The position numbers were made by a program, and so were the translations under genes. A DNA stretch of 64,000 bases from Flavobacterium sp. KACC 22763 (lineage in GTDB: Bacteria > Bacteroidota > Bacteroidia > Flavobacteriales > Flavobacteriaceae), in NCBI RefSeq assembly GCF_028736155.1, contig NZ_CP117879.1, positions 1,240,001 to 1,304,000 of the forward strand. The letters are read 5' to 3'. Within the stretch, counting starts at the first letter, position 1. Each line of letters begins with the position of its first letter. This document shows positions 54,389 to 64,000 of this stretch, one piece after another. The notes beneath the pieces are model-generated. The model was not told the DNA's origin and did not search any database. It saw only the letters and a list, made by a program, of their open reading frames with translations.

Positions 54389-56044
54389 ATGAAAAAATAC
54401 TTTGGTGGCGTAGTTTTCGCCTTTTTGGTTGGTTTTACTGCCAATGCTCAGGGACTTTTAAGTAAGTCAGAAACCGTTTTTACACATCAGGATACTTTAC
54501 GCGGAAGCATTACAAAAGAAAGAGCTTGGTGGGATTTAAAATATTATCACCTTGATGTAAAAGTAAATCCGAAAGAAAAATCAATTTCAGGTTTTAATAC
54601 AGTTCGTTATACTGTTTTGACAGAAAACAACCGTATGCAGATCGATTTGCAGCAACCAATGAACATTACCAAAGTAACGCAGAATGGAAAAGAATTAAAA
54701 TTTGAAAGAGACGGAAATGCGTTTTTTATTACTTTAAATGAAAAGCAAAAAGTTGGAGATACAAAAGAGATTAAAATTTCGTTTAACGGAAAACCTAAAG
54801 AAGCTGTTAGAGCACCATGGGACGGTGGTTTTTCTTGGAAAAAAGATAAAAACGGAAAAGATTTTATTGCTACATCTTGTCAAGGTTTAGGCGCGAGTGT
54901 TTGGTGGCCGTGTAAAGATCATATGTATGATGAAGTAGAAAACATGTTAATCAGTGTAAATGTTCCTGGAGATTTAACTGAGGTTTCTAACGGAAGATTA
55001 AAAAGCGTTAAAAAAGAAAAAGACGGAACAAAAACTTTCAACTGGTACGTTTCAAATCCTATCAACAACTACGGTGTAAATATCAATATTGGTGATTACG
55101 TTAATTTTTCAGAAGTATTTAAAGGCGAAAAAGGAAATTTAGACTGTAATTATTATGTTTTAAAAGATAATCTTGCTTTGGCAAAAGAGCAGTTTAAAGA
55201 TGCTCCGAGAATGTTGAAAGCTTTTGAGAACTGGTTCGGGCCTTATCCGTTCTACGAAGACAGTTATAAATTGGTTGAAGTTCCGTATTTAGGAATGGAG
55301 CACCAAAGTTCTGTTACATACGGAAACCAATATAAAAACGGTTATTTAGGACGTGATTTAAGCGGTACAGGCTGGGGATTAAAGTTTGACTTTATCATCA
55401 TTCATGAATCTGGTCACGAATGGTACGCTAATAATATTACCTACAAAGATATTGCTGATATGTGGGTTCACGAGAGTTTTACCAATTATTCTGAAAGTCT
55501 TTTTGTGGAGTATTATTACGGAAAAGATGCTGGAGCAGAATATGTAATTGGGTGCAGAAAAAATATTCAAAATGATAAGCCAATTATCGGACATTATGAT
55601 GTAAATAATGAAGGTTCTGGCGATATGTATCCAAAAGGAGCTTCAATGCTTCATATGATTCGTCAGGTAATCAATGATGATGCTAAATGGAAATCGATTT
55701 TAAGAGGTATGAATAAAACTTTTTATCATCAGACAGTTACCGGAAAACAGATTCAAGATTATATTAACGAGCAGTCTGGAATTAACTTCAACAGAGTTTT
55801 TGCACAATATTTAACTACAACTCAAATTCCGGTTTTTGAATACATATTTAAAAATGGAACTTTCGGATACCATTGGACAAACTGTGTTTCTAAGTTTGAT
55901 ATGCCAGTAAGAGTAAAATTAAACGGTGTTGAAACTTGGCTAAAACCAACAACAGAGTGGCAATCTGTGAAAACAGATAATGAAGACAGAAAACTTGAAG
56001 TAGATAAAGATTTCTATGTAACAACATCTAATATAGTCGAATAA
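54389..56044 (+). CDS. M1 family metallopeptidase
   Basis: A 551-residue secreted zinc aminopeptidase (signal peptide about 1-20, FTANAQG). The N-terminal beta domain reads YYHLDVKVNPKEKSISGFN. The aminopeptidase exopeptidase loop is GMEHQ (303-306 region, usually GMEN). The zinc site is H339-E340-S-G-H343 followed 19 residues later by Glu362 (WVHESFTNYSESL), the exact M1 spacing. It likely trims peptides in the periplasm or outside. A terminator follows. Confidence 0.95.
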   Translation: MKKYFGGVVFAFLVGFTANAQGLLSKSETVFTHQDTLRGSITKERAWWDLKYYHLDVKVNPKEKSISGFNTVRYTVLTENNRMQIDLQQPMNITKVTQNGKELKFERDGNAFFITLNEKQKVGDTKEIKISFNGKPKEAVRAPWDGGFSWKKDKNGKDFIATSCQGLGASVWWPCKDHMYDEVENMLISVNVPGDLTEVSNGRLKSVKKEKDGTKTFNWYVSNPINNYGVNINIGDYVNFSEVFKGEKGNLDCNYYVLKDNLALAKEQFKDAPRMLKAFENWFGPYPFYEDSYKLVEVPYLGMEHQSSVTYGNQYKNGYLGRDLSGTGWGLKFDFIIIHESGHEWYANNITYKDIADMWVHESFTNYSESLFVEYYYGKDAGAEYVIGCRKNIQNDKPIIGHYDVNNEGSGDMYPKGASMLHMIRQVINDDAKWKSILRGMNKTFYHQTVTGKQIQDYINEQSGINFNRVFAQYLTTTQIPVFEYIFKNGTFGYHWTNCVSKFDMPVRVKLNGVETWLKPTTEWQSVKTDNEDRKLEVDKDFYVTTSNIVE

Positions 56045-56064
56045 ATTCTTTTAATTTTCAATAT

Positions 56065-56107
56065 AAAAAATCCCAAATTCCAATTTCGTTGGAGTTTGGG
56101 ATTTTTT
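56065..56107 (+). terminator. Rho-independent terminator after the M1 peptidase gene
   Basis: ATCCCAAA-T-TCCAA folds against TTGGA-G-TTTGGGAT with one mismatch, loop TTTCG, then T7. Confidence 0.85.
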
Positions 56108-56115
56108 TGATTCTA

Positions 56116-56148
56116 AAACCCGACAGGTTTTAAAAACCTGTCGGGTTT
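56116..56148. repeat. AAACCCGACAGGTTT palindrome
   Basis: A perfect 15-base stem (56116-56130 with 56134-56148) and 3-base loop. A family I recall as common between flavobacterial genes; here between convergent genes. Confidence 0.9.
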
Positions 56149-56203
56149 GTTGTTTTCAGTGCTTTTTTATTGGAATTTGGAATTTCTTTATTGAAATTTA
56201 ATC

Positions 56204-57748
56204 TTAGCGATTATTCAATTTCGCTTTCTCCTTAATAATATCAGCAATTTTTCTGTTTTCAATTTTACTTTCCAACCATGAAATAATATCTAAGTATAAG
56301 AAAGCTCTTTTTTCGTATGTGTTCTTTTCTAGCTCTACAAAACGAGTGTGCATTTTCTTGAATTCCTTTTTAATATCAGCAGGGTAGAAGTTATTTAAAT
56401 TTCTTAAAAACTTGATGATTTCTTTTTGGACTTCATGCAAGTCGTTCATTTTCAATAAGAACTTATAAGTGCTTTTTAAATGATTCTCCAAATAATAATC
56501 TTTCCCAAGCTCATAATGTGCAATAAGCGACAATAATCTCGCAAAACACATTAAATCTTCGCGCATTGTCAAGTTTTTATTGTTGATGATTTTATCCAGA
56601 TAATTGATGCACTCATTATATTTTTCGTTTCCGAAATAAATAGAAGCAAACTTATAGAAGAATAACATTTCGTGATGTTCGTCTAAATGTTCGCTGTGAA
56701 GTTTCAGTTTTTCTAGAATTTCAGGAATCAGATATTCGCTTTCTGCAAAAGTACCTTCTAAAATATGAAGATTTAACTTGTTGTTATAAACGTAAAGAAA
56801 TGACAAAGAGGCAATATTATCATTTGCAGGAAATTTAGGATCTGTAATGGTTTCTTCCAGAAGATTTAGGTATTTCTTGAAATTCGATGTATATTTTAGC
56901 ATATAAAGCGATTCTAAGAAATAGTGATTTCCTTTTAAGAAAAATACAGGATTCAGATAAATCATATTTGGATTATCATAAAAAAGCTGCACCCATTTAT
57001 AGGCAAATTTGTAGCTCGCCAAAAAATCTTGTACTAAAAAGCTTCGCCAAAGATTGGCATTGTAAAACCAGTATTTTTCGCGGAAACCAAACTTGCTCTC
57101 ATCAAGTTTAGAAATATGCTTATTGAAGTAATCATCAATATATCTGTATTCTTCATCATTTTTTACGTAACCTGTTTTTAGCATGATTCCGTATAGCTGA
57201 AGCGATAAATTAGACAATTTGCTTGAAATTGTATTTCTGTAATTTAATTCTTTGGCTTGAATAACCAATTCGTCAGCACGGCCTTGAATACTTCGTGTAA
57301 TATATTGCGATTCGATTAATTTTTCGAATTCTACAATTTCATACGCCATATATTTTTCATCATTCTCAAGAGCCTGCTGTTTTGTTTTGTCCAATATTTT
57401 TAAACTCTGCTTGTATAATCCTTTATTATAAAGAATAACAGCAAAATCCATTTGTTCACGTAGCTGATAACGAATATTCTGGCTGGGAATATTTAATCTT
57501 ATACTCACTAAGATCTGTTTGTATAAGTATGATTTTAAGTTAGATAACTGTACTTTTTGGATAACACCACTCTTCAGAATGAGTTTTTCATCGTAAACTT
57601 CAGATTTATCTAAAATATTGAATAATTCGATAAATTTTGTGTTTGAACTCGTCTCTAATCGGCTTGCAAAAATTTTAAACTGCCTTTTTTCTGATTTTGA
57701 AAGTGATTTGATTAGAACAAATAAGAAATCTTTTTGATGGTTAGCCAT
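56204..57748 (-). CDS. Conserved helical-repeat (TPR-like) protein
   Basis: A 514-residue cytoplasmic protein, almost wholly alpha-helical, with repeated helix pairs such as AVILYNKGLYKQSLKILDKT and FFYKFASIYFGNEKYNECIN resembling TPRs. The N-terminus MANHQKDFLFVLIKSLSKSE and KRQFKIFASRLETSSNTKFI is conserved in Bacteroidetes as far as I remember. No signal peptide or catalytic motif is visible. It is divergent from leuA with 149 bases between. Confidence 0.75.
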   Translation of the reverse strand: MANHQKDFLFVLIKSLSKSEKRQFKIFASRLETSSNTKFIELFNILDKSEVYDEKLILKSGVIQKVQLSNLKSYLYKQILVSIRLNIPSQNIRYQLREQMDFAVILYNKGLYKQSLKILDKTKQQALENDEKYMAYEIVEFEKLIESQYITRSIQGRADELVIQAKELNYRNTISSKLSNLSLQLYGIMLKTGYVKNDEEYRYIDDYFNKHISKLDESKFGFREKYWFYNANLWRSFLVQDFLASYKFAYKWVQLFYDNPNMIYLNPVFFLKGNHYFLESLYMLKYTSNFKKYLNLLEETITDPKFPANDNIASLSFLYVYNNKLNLHILEGTFAESEYLIPEILEKLKLHSEHLDEHHEMLFFYKFASIYFGNEKYNECINYLDKIINNKNLTMREDLMCFARLLSLIAHYELGKDYYLENHLKSTYKFLLKMNDLHEVQKEIIKFLRNLNNFYPADIKKEFKKMHTRFVELEKNTYEKRAFLYLDIISWLESKIENRKIADIIKEKAKLNNR

Positions 57749-57841
57749 TGTAAAAAATAATAATATAACTTATTGATTATAAGTAAGTTAATGAAGTATA
57801 AATCGTTTTATAAACAGTATAATTTCATTAAAATGAATTTC

Positions 57842-57856
57842 GTACTGTAATAGTAC
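57842..57856. promoter_or_regulatory. Operator-like inverted repeat upstream of leuA
   Basis: GTACT-GTAAT-AGTAC, a perfect 5-bp dyad with a 5-base centre, ends four bases before the -7 box of leuA. A repressor bound there would block the promoter; the protein is unknown. Confidence 0.5.
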
Positions 57857-57860
57857 AATA

Positions 57861-57868
57861 TATATTTG
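57861..57868 (+). promoter_or_regulatory. Candidate -7 element for leuA
   Basis: TATATTTG, exact TAnnTTTG, 29 bases before the leuA start. No TTG occurs in the expected region, consistent with dependence on an activator. Confidence 0.55.
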
Positions 57869-57882
57869 TTATCAAGATGTGA

Positions 57883-59070
<1,188 letters not shown>

Positions 59071-59120
59071 AAAATAAACTAGGAACAATAAGGATTTAAA
59101 GACATAAATAGCGAGAGATT

Positions 59121-60239
59121 ATGAATTTAAAAATTGCAGTTTTACCAGGAGACGGAATTGGACCTGAAGTAATATTACAGGCTAAGAAAGCTTTGTACGC
59201 CATTGGCGAAGTGTATAATCATGAATTTGTTTTTGAAGAAGCGCTGATGGGAGCGGTTGCTATCGATAAAACAGGAAATCCGTTGCCGGAACAAACTCTA
59301 AATCTGTGCTTAAATACAGATGCAGTTTTGCTTGGCGCAATTGGAGATCCTAAGTATGATAACAACCCAAATGCAAAGGTTCGTCCGGAACAAGGATTGT
59401 TGAAACTGCGAAAAGAATTAGGCTTGTTTGCTAATATTCGCCCTATAAAACCTTATAAAGCCTTAATTGAATCTTCTCCTTTAAAAAGAGAAATTATTGA
59501 AGGAGCAGATTTCACCATTTTTAGAGAATTAACTGGTGGAGCTTATTTTGGAACAAAAACACTTAATGAAGAAGGAACACATGCTTCGGATTTATGTGAA
59601 TATTCAGAAGAAGAAATTACCAGAATTGCACATTTAGCTTTTCAATCGGCACAAAAACGACGCAAAAAGCTAACGATGGTAGACAAAGCAAATGTTTTGG
59701 AGACTTCAAGATTGTGGAGAAAAGTAGTTCAGAAAGTGAGCGAAAATTATCCAGATGTTAAGCTTGATTTCTTATTTGTCGATAATGCAGCAATGCAGTT
59801 AATCTTAAATCCAAAACAGTTTGATGTCATTTTGACTGAAAATTTGTTCGGAGATATTTTATCTGATGAAGCAAGTGTGATTACAGGATCTATTGGTTTA
59901 TTGCCATCGGTATCTTTAGGAGAGAAAAACGCTTTGTTTGAGCCAATTCACGGATCATATCCGCAGGCAAAAGGAAAAAACATTGCCAATCCGATTGCTT
60001 CGATTTTAGCGGCGGCGCTTTTATTAGAGCATTTTGGATTAACGAAAGAAGCTCATGTAATCTATAAAGCGGTAGAAAAAGCAATTGAATACAAAGTAGT
60101 TACAGTTGATTTGAAACCAGATTCAAAATTCGGAACTAACGAAGTAGGAGAGTTCGTTTCTAATTTTATTTTCAGCAAAGACGATTTGCTGTATTTTAAT
60201 AATGATAATGTAAGTATTGGACAATCTACAATTGTTTAA
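59121..60239 (+). CDS. leuB: 3-isopropylmalate dehydrogenase
   Basis: A 372-residue NAD-dependent oxidative decarboxylase of leucine synthesis. IAVLPGDGIGPEVILQAKKA opens, VLLGAIGDPKYDNNPNAKVR and EQGLLKLRKELGLFANIRPI follow, with FRELTGGAYFGTKTL, and the cofactor loop SVSLGEKNALFEPIHGSYPQ and AKGKNIANPIASILAA. It is 50 bases after leuA. The leuCD isomerase genes are not in the window. Confidence 0.97.
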   Translation: MNLKIAVLPGDGIGPEVILQAKKALYAIGEVYNHEFVFEEALMGAVAIDKTGNPLPEQTLNLCLNTDAVLLGAIGDPKYDNNPNAKVRPEQGLLKLRKELGLFANIRPIKPYKALIESSPLKREIIEGADFTIFRELTGGAYFGTKTLNEEGTHASDLCEYSEEEITRIAHLAFQSAQKRRKKLTMVDKANVLETSRLWRKVVQKVSENYPDVKLDFLFVDNAAMQLILNPKQFDVILTENLFGDILSDEASVITGSIGLLPSVSLGEKNALFEPIHGSYPQAKGKNIANPIASILAAALLLEHFGLTKEAHVIYKAVEKAIEYKVVTVDLKPDSKFGTNEVGEFVSNFIFSKDDLLYFNNDNVSIGQSTIV

Positions 60240-60321
60240 TATTTTTTGTTAAAATGTGAAGATAATCACAAGAAGTATTGTAAATGTTGAGATTTTATTT
60301 TTTTACTTCCAGAAGTTTTTT

Positions 60322-60329
60322 TACTTTTG
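60322..60329 (+). promoter_or_regulatory. Candidate -7 element of the ilv operon
   Basis: TACTTTTG, exact TAnnTTTG, 17 bases before the leader ATG; no TTG at the right distance upstream. Confidence 0.55.
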
Positions 60330-60345
60330 TAACACTAAAAAATAA

Positions 60346-60423
60346 ATGATGCAAATCTCAATTATTATTACTTCTGTCGTTGTTGTCAATGTGATTCACA
60401 CATCTGCATCGGGAATGTTATAA
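60346..60423 (+). CDS. ilvL: Ilv operon leader peptide
   Basis: A 25-codon frame, MMQ then ISIIITSVVVVNVIH, ending TSASGML. It has five Ile and five Val codons in a window of 14 residues and only one Leu, so it should sense isoleucine and valine. It begins shortly after a promoter box and precedes a terminator hairpin and ilvD. Either ATG (60346 or 60349) may be used. The symbol is by analogy. Confidence 0.87.
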   Translation: MMQISIIITSVVVVNVIHTSASGML

Positions 60424-60478
60424 ATATAATTGAAAGACTATATTACAAACCTTCCAAATACTGGAAGGTTTTTTTTTT
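60412..60478 (+). terminator. Ilv operon transcription attenuator
   Basis: The terminator is a perfect 10-bp stem (60447-60456 with 60462-60471), 5-base loop and a run of eight or more T. GGAATGTT (60412-60419), in the last leader codons, can pair with AACCTTCC (60448-60455) at 7 of 8 positions, an antiterminator. A ribosome at the leader stop would cover it; one stalled at Ile/Val codons would not. Confidence 0.82.
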
Positions 60479-60509
60479 GAATAAAAATTAAAAATTAATA
60501 TAAACAATA

Positions 60510-62183
60510 ATGGAATTAAATAAGTACAGCAAGACCATCACACAAGATCAAACACAGCCTGCGGCACAAGCTATGTTGTACGGAATTGGTTTAACTGAAG
60601 AAGATTTAAAAAAAGCACAAGTTGGTATTGTGAGCATGGGTTACGATGGTAACACTTGTAACATGCACTTGAACGATTTAGCAAAAGATGTTAAAAAAGG
60701 TGTTTGGGATGCAGATCTTGTCGGACTTATTTTTAATACCATTGGTGTCAGTGACGGTATTTCTAACGGAACTGAAGGTATGCGTTACTCACTAGTTTCT
60801 CGTGATGTAATTGCAGATTCTATCGAAACTGTTGCTGGAGCGCAATGGTATGATAGTATTATTGCAATTCCTGGTTGCGACAAAAATATGCCTGGAGCAT
60901 TAATCGCAATGGGAAGATTAAACCGTCCGTCAATGATGATCTACGGTGGTTCTATTCACTCTGGAAAATGGAAAGGAGAATCTCTTAATATTGTTTCTGC
61001 TTTTGAAGCTTTAGGAAAAAAAGTAAAAGGGGAAATCACTCCAGAAGATTTTAAAGGTGTTATCCAAAATGCTTGTCCGGGAGCAGGTGCTTGTGGTGGT
61101 ATGTATACTGCAAATACAATGTCTTCTGCAATTGAAGCATTAGGAATGAGTTTGCCTTATAGTTCTTCTAACCCTGCTTTAAGTCAGGAAAAAAGAGACG
61201 AATGTCTTGAAGCTGGAAAAGCAATCAAAATATTATTAGAAAAAGATATTAAGCCAAGAGATATTATGACTCGTAAGGCTTTCGAAAACGCTATTACAAT
61301 TGTAGCCGTTTTAGGAGGTTCTACAAATGCGGTTATGCACTTAATCGCAATGGCTCACTCAGTTGGAATCACAATTACTTTAGATGATTTTCAAGCAATT
61401 AATGATAGAACACCAGTATTGGCAGACATGAAACCAAGTGGTAAGTACATGATGGAAGACATTCACGAAGTGGGAGGTATTCCAGCAGTTATGAAATACT
61501 TATTGAAAGTTGGACTTATTCACGGAGATTGTTTAACTGTAACAGGAAAAACAGTGGCTGAAAATTTAGCTTCAACTCCAGATTTGCAAGACGGACAAGA
61601 AGTTATTCATGAAATTCAAAAAGCATTAAAACCAACAGGGAATATCCAAGTTTTATACGGAAATCTTGCATCTGAAGGTGCTGTAGCAAAAATCAGCGGA
61701 AAAGAAGGAGAATATTTCGAAGGTCCAGCTGTTGTATTTGAAGGTGAATTTGAAGTAATTCCAGGTCTTCAAGCCGGAAAAATTAAACCAGGTAATGTAG
61801 TCGTCATTAGAGGTTGTGGGCCAAAAGGTGGTCCGGGAATGCCTGAAATGCTGAAGCCTACATCTGCGATTATTGGAGCTGGATTAGGAAGCAGTTGTGC
61901 ACTAATCACAGACGGTAGATTCTCGGGCGGTTCGCACGGTTTCGTGGTAGGTCACGTTACACCAGAAGCATATGATGGTGGTGGTATTGCACTAGTAAAA
62001 GATGGAGATTTAATTGCCATCGATGCTGTGAAAAATACAATCGACCTGAAGATATCTGACGAAGAATTTGCAGCAAGAAAAGCAGCTTGGGTTAAGCCAG
62101 CTTTAAAAGTTGACAGAGGGGTTTTACTTAAATACGCTAAGTCGGTTTCTAGTGCATCTACAGGATGTGTAACCGATAATTAA
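60510..62183 (+). CDS. ilvD: Dihydroxy-acid dehydratase
   Basis: A 557-residue iron-sulfur enzyme producing the 2-keto acids of isoleucine and valine. Cluster and substrate residues lie in [54 protein letters not shown] and [20 protein letters not shown], with [18 protein letters not shown]. It is the first structural gene after the ilv attenuator. Confidence 0.97.
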   Translation: MELNKYSKTITQDQTQPAAQAMLYGIGLTEEDLKKAQVGIVSMGYDGNTCNMHLNDLAKDVKKGVWDADLVGLIFNTIGVSDGISNGTEGMRYSLVSRDVIADSIETVAGAQWYDSIIAIPGCDKNMPGALIAMGRLNRPSMMIYGGSIHSGKWKGESLNIVSAFEALGKKVKGEITPEDFKGVIQNACPGAGACGGMYTANTMSSAIEALGMSLPYSSSNPALSQEKRDECLEAGKAIKILLEKDIKPRDIMTRKAFENAITIVAVLGGSTNAVMHLIAMAHSVGITITLDDFQAINDRTPVLADMKPSGKYMMEDIHEVGGIPAVMKYLLKVGLIHGDCLTVTGKTVAENLASTPDLQDGQEVIHEIQKALKPTGNIQVLYGNLASEGAVAKISGKEGEYFEGPAVVFEGEFEVIPGLQAGKIKPGNVVVIRGCGPKGGPGMPEMLKPTSAIIGAGLGSSCALITDGRFSGGSHGFVVGHVTPEAYDGGGIALVKDGDLIAIDAVKNTIDLKISDEEFAARKAAWVKPALKVDRGVLLKYAKSVSSASTGCVTDN

Positions 62184-62241
62184 TTATAAAAAAATCAAAA
62201 ATCAATTTCAGCAACATTGAAATTGATAAAAAAAATATACT

Positions 62242-63930
62242 ATGAAAATATCAGGGGCAGAAGCCGTTATAAGATGTTTATTAGCAGAAGGAGTAGATTT
62301 AATTTATGGTTATCCAGGTGGAGCTATAATGCCAGTTTACGACGAATTATATAAATTTCAAGATCAATTGCACCATGTTTTAGTACGTCACGAACAAGGT
62401 GCAACGCATGCAGCTCAAGGTTATGCAAGAGCTACAGGAAAAGTTGGGGTAGCAATTGCTACTTCTGGTCCAGGAGCTACAAACTTAGTAACTGGTATTG
62501 CAGATGCTCAAATTGATTCAACTCCATTGGTTTGTATTACAGGTCAAGTTGGAAGACACTTATTAGGGTCTGATGCATTTCAGGAAACAGATATTATCGG
62601 AATTTCAACTCCGGTAACAAAATGGAATTTTCAGGTAACTGAAGCGTCTCAAATTCCTGAAATCATTGCAAAAGCATTTTATATTGCTCGTTCTGGACGC
62701 CCAGGGCCTGTATTGGTTGATATTACTAAAAATGCTCAGTTTGATGAGTTAGATTTTAGTTATGAAAAATGTACAGGAATTAGAAGCTATGTTCCGGTTC
62801 CGAAATTAAATTTAGATAAAGTTGCTGAGGCTGCAGCTTTAATTAATAGTGCAAAAAAACCGTTTATTGTTTTTGGACAAGGAGTTATTTTGGGTCAGGC
62901 AGAAGCTGAGTTTAAAGCAGTTGTTGAAAAATCTGGAATTCCAGCAGCATGGACAATTTTAGGTTTATCAGCATTGCCGACAGACCATCCTTTGAATGTT
63001 GGTATGCTTGGAATGCACGGAAATTATGCGCCAAATTTACTAACAAACGAATGTGATGTTTTAATTGCTTTCGGAATGCGTTTTGACGACCGTGTTACAG
63101 GAAAATTAAGCACTTATGCTAAACAGGCAAAAGTAGTTCACTTCGAAATTGATCCTGCAGAGGTTGATAAAAACGTGAAAACAGAAATTGCTGTTTTAGG
63201 AGATGTAAAAGAATCTTTAGCTGCTTTACTACCATTATTAGATGCAAAATCTCATGATGCTTGGCATAATGAATTCAAAGAATTAAGCAAAGTTGAATTT
63301 GATTCCGTAATAAAAGAAGAATTAAATCCAACAAACGGTAAAGGAATTTCGATGGGAGAAACTATCGAAATGATCAACAAACATTCAAAAGGAGACGCAA
63401 TCATTGTTTCAGATGTTGGTCAGCATCAAATGTTTGCTTGCCGTTATGCTAAATTCAATTCGACAAAAAGTAATATTACTTCGGGAGGTTTAGGAACTAT
63501 GGGATTCGCATTGCCTGCTGCAATTGGAGCAAAAATGGGAAAACCAGAACGTGAAGTAGTAGCGATTATTGGTGATGGAGGCTTCCAGATGACAATTCAG
63601 GAGCTTGGAACAATCTTCCAAACAGAAGTTCCAGTAAAGATTGTGGTTTTAAACAACGAATTCTTAGGAATGGTTCGCCAATGGCAAGAATTATTCTTTG
63701 ATAACAGATATGCTTCAACAAAAATGATAAATCCAAATTTCATTGCCATTGCTGAAGGATACCATATCAAATCTAAAAAAGTTACACAACGTGAAGATTT
63801 AGACGCGGCGGTCGCTGAGATGCTGGCTTCAAAAGATTCATATTTCTTAGAAGTTGTAGTCGAAAAAGAAAACAACGTTTTCCCAATGATTCCAACAGGA
63901 GCTTGTGTATCAGAAATTAGATTAAGTTAA
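62242..63930 (+). CDS. ilvB: Acetolactate synthase large subunit, biosynthetic
   Basis: A 562-residue ThDP- and FAD-dependent enzyme making acetolactate and acetohydroxybutyrate. VDLIYGYPGGAIMPVYDEL and VLVRHEQGATHAAQGYARAT (with the ThDP-activating Glu) open the Pyr domain. The ThDP motif is VAIIGDGGFQMTIQELGTIF with VVLNNEFLGMVRQWQELFF. Family features favour the valine-inhibitable biosynthetic form over catabolic AlsS. The regulatory subunit ilvN should follow beyond 64000. Confidence 0.96.
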   Translation: MKISGAEAVIRCLLAEGVDLIYGYPGGAIMPVYDELYKFQDQLHHVLVRHEQGATHAAQGYARATGKVGVAIATSGPGATNLVTGIADAQIDSTPLVCITGQVGRHLLGSDAFQETDIIGISTPVTKWNFQVTEASQIPEIIAKAFYIARSGRPGPVLVDITKNAQFDELDFSYEKCTGIRSYVPVPKLNLDKVAEAAALINSAKKPFIVFGQGVILGQAEAEFKAVVEKSGIPAAWTILGLSALPTDHPLNVGMLGMHGNYAPNLLTNECDVLIAFGMRFDDRVTGKLSTYAKQAKVVHFEIDPAEVDKNVKTEIAVLGDVKESLAALLPLLDAKSHDAWHNEFKELSKVEFDSVIKEELNPTNGKGISMGETIEMINKHSKGDAIIVSDVGQHQMFACRYAKFNSTKSNITSGGLGTMGFALPAAIGAKMGKPEREVVAIIGDGGFQMTIQELGTIFQTEVPVKIVVLNNEFLGMVRQWQELFFDNRYASTKMINPNFIAIAEGYHIKSKKVTQREDLDAAVAEMLASKDSYFLEVVVEKENNVFPMIPTGACVSEIRLS

Positions 63931-63937
63931 GGAAAAA

Positions 63938-64000
63938 GTTTCAGGTTTCAAGTTTCATGTTCCATGTTCTCATCAGAACTTGAAACTTGAAACCTGAAAC
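63938..64000. repeat. GTTTCAGG palindromic repeat after ilvB
   Basis: A perfect 20-base inverted repeat (63938-63957 with 63981-64000) of the same family as 49743-49799; it reaches the window edge. Confidence 0.9.

Noticed and set aside
57875..57880. ATG directly followed by TGA in the leuA upstream region, as a minimal regulatory frame
   Set aside because: Start-stop pairs arise often by chance in AT-rich DNA and nothing else supports a regulatory role.

Overview
The window is a contiguous stretch of a Flavobacterium-like Bacteroidetes chromosome. The evidence is low GC content, a TonB-linked SusC/SusD pair, a PorX-type response regulator of the type IX secretion system, a fused LpxC-FabZ, and promoters of the Bacteroidetes form TTG-N19/21-TAnnTTTG. 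Almost every coding sequence is a complete, ordinary chromosomal gene. I see no tRNA, rRNA, CRISPR array, prophage or transposase gene.

Layout. 1-5.7 kb: end of a glycosyltransferase gene, an orphan HsdR-N nuclease domain, holA, small genes, ettA, a DCC-family thiol oxidoreductase and a GIY-YIG nuclease gene bracketed by inverted repeats. 6-13.5 kb: mutS2-like, ung, ald, tsaE and porX. 13.7-21.9 kb: an HD hydrolase, then a lipid A cluster (lpxD, lpxC-fabZ, lpxA, efp, a second lpxD-like gene) followed by an NTF2-like gene and sucD. 22.4-32.6 kb: an ECF sigma/FecR/STN-SusC/SusD locus with a lipoprotein metallopeptidase, a DUF4302 lipoprotein and a tandemly duplicated small membrane protein. 32.8-44.7 kb: fabG, a VWA membrane protein, a LysR/YeiH pair, an S1/P1-like nuclease, an LTA-synthase-like sulfatase and a divergent OmpR/histidine-kinase pair. 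44.8-52.8 kb: a complete histidine operon hisGDCBHAF(IE) behind a translational attenuator. 52.9-57.7 kb: secreted proteins, an M1 peptidase and a helical repeat protein. 57.9-64 kb: leuA-leuB, then ilvD-ilvB behind a second attenuator; the rest of the branched-chain operon lies beyond the window.

The most informative finds are two unannotated leader peptides. The first (44841-44900) carries four consecutive His codons plus a fifth; the second (60346-60423) carries runs of Ile and Val codons. Each is preceded by a promoter motif and followed by a strong terminator hairpin. In both, a segment near the leader stop codon can pair with the left arm of the terminator, so ribosome position should choose between termination and read-through. 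leuA instead has an inverted repeat abutting its promoter and encodes a short protein without the usual C-terminal feedback domain.

A second theme is intergenic repeats. Each gap of the his operon, and many others, holds a different palindromic or direct repeat family, several with perfect arms of 12-25 bases. Two small genes (four-helix-bundle protein, GIY-YIG nuclease) are bracketed by inverted repeats, and one 236-base element (35644-35879) looks like a MITE. I did not find a convincing new defence or biosynthetic system.
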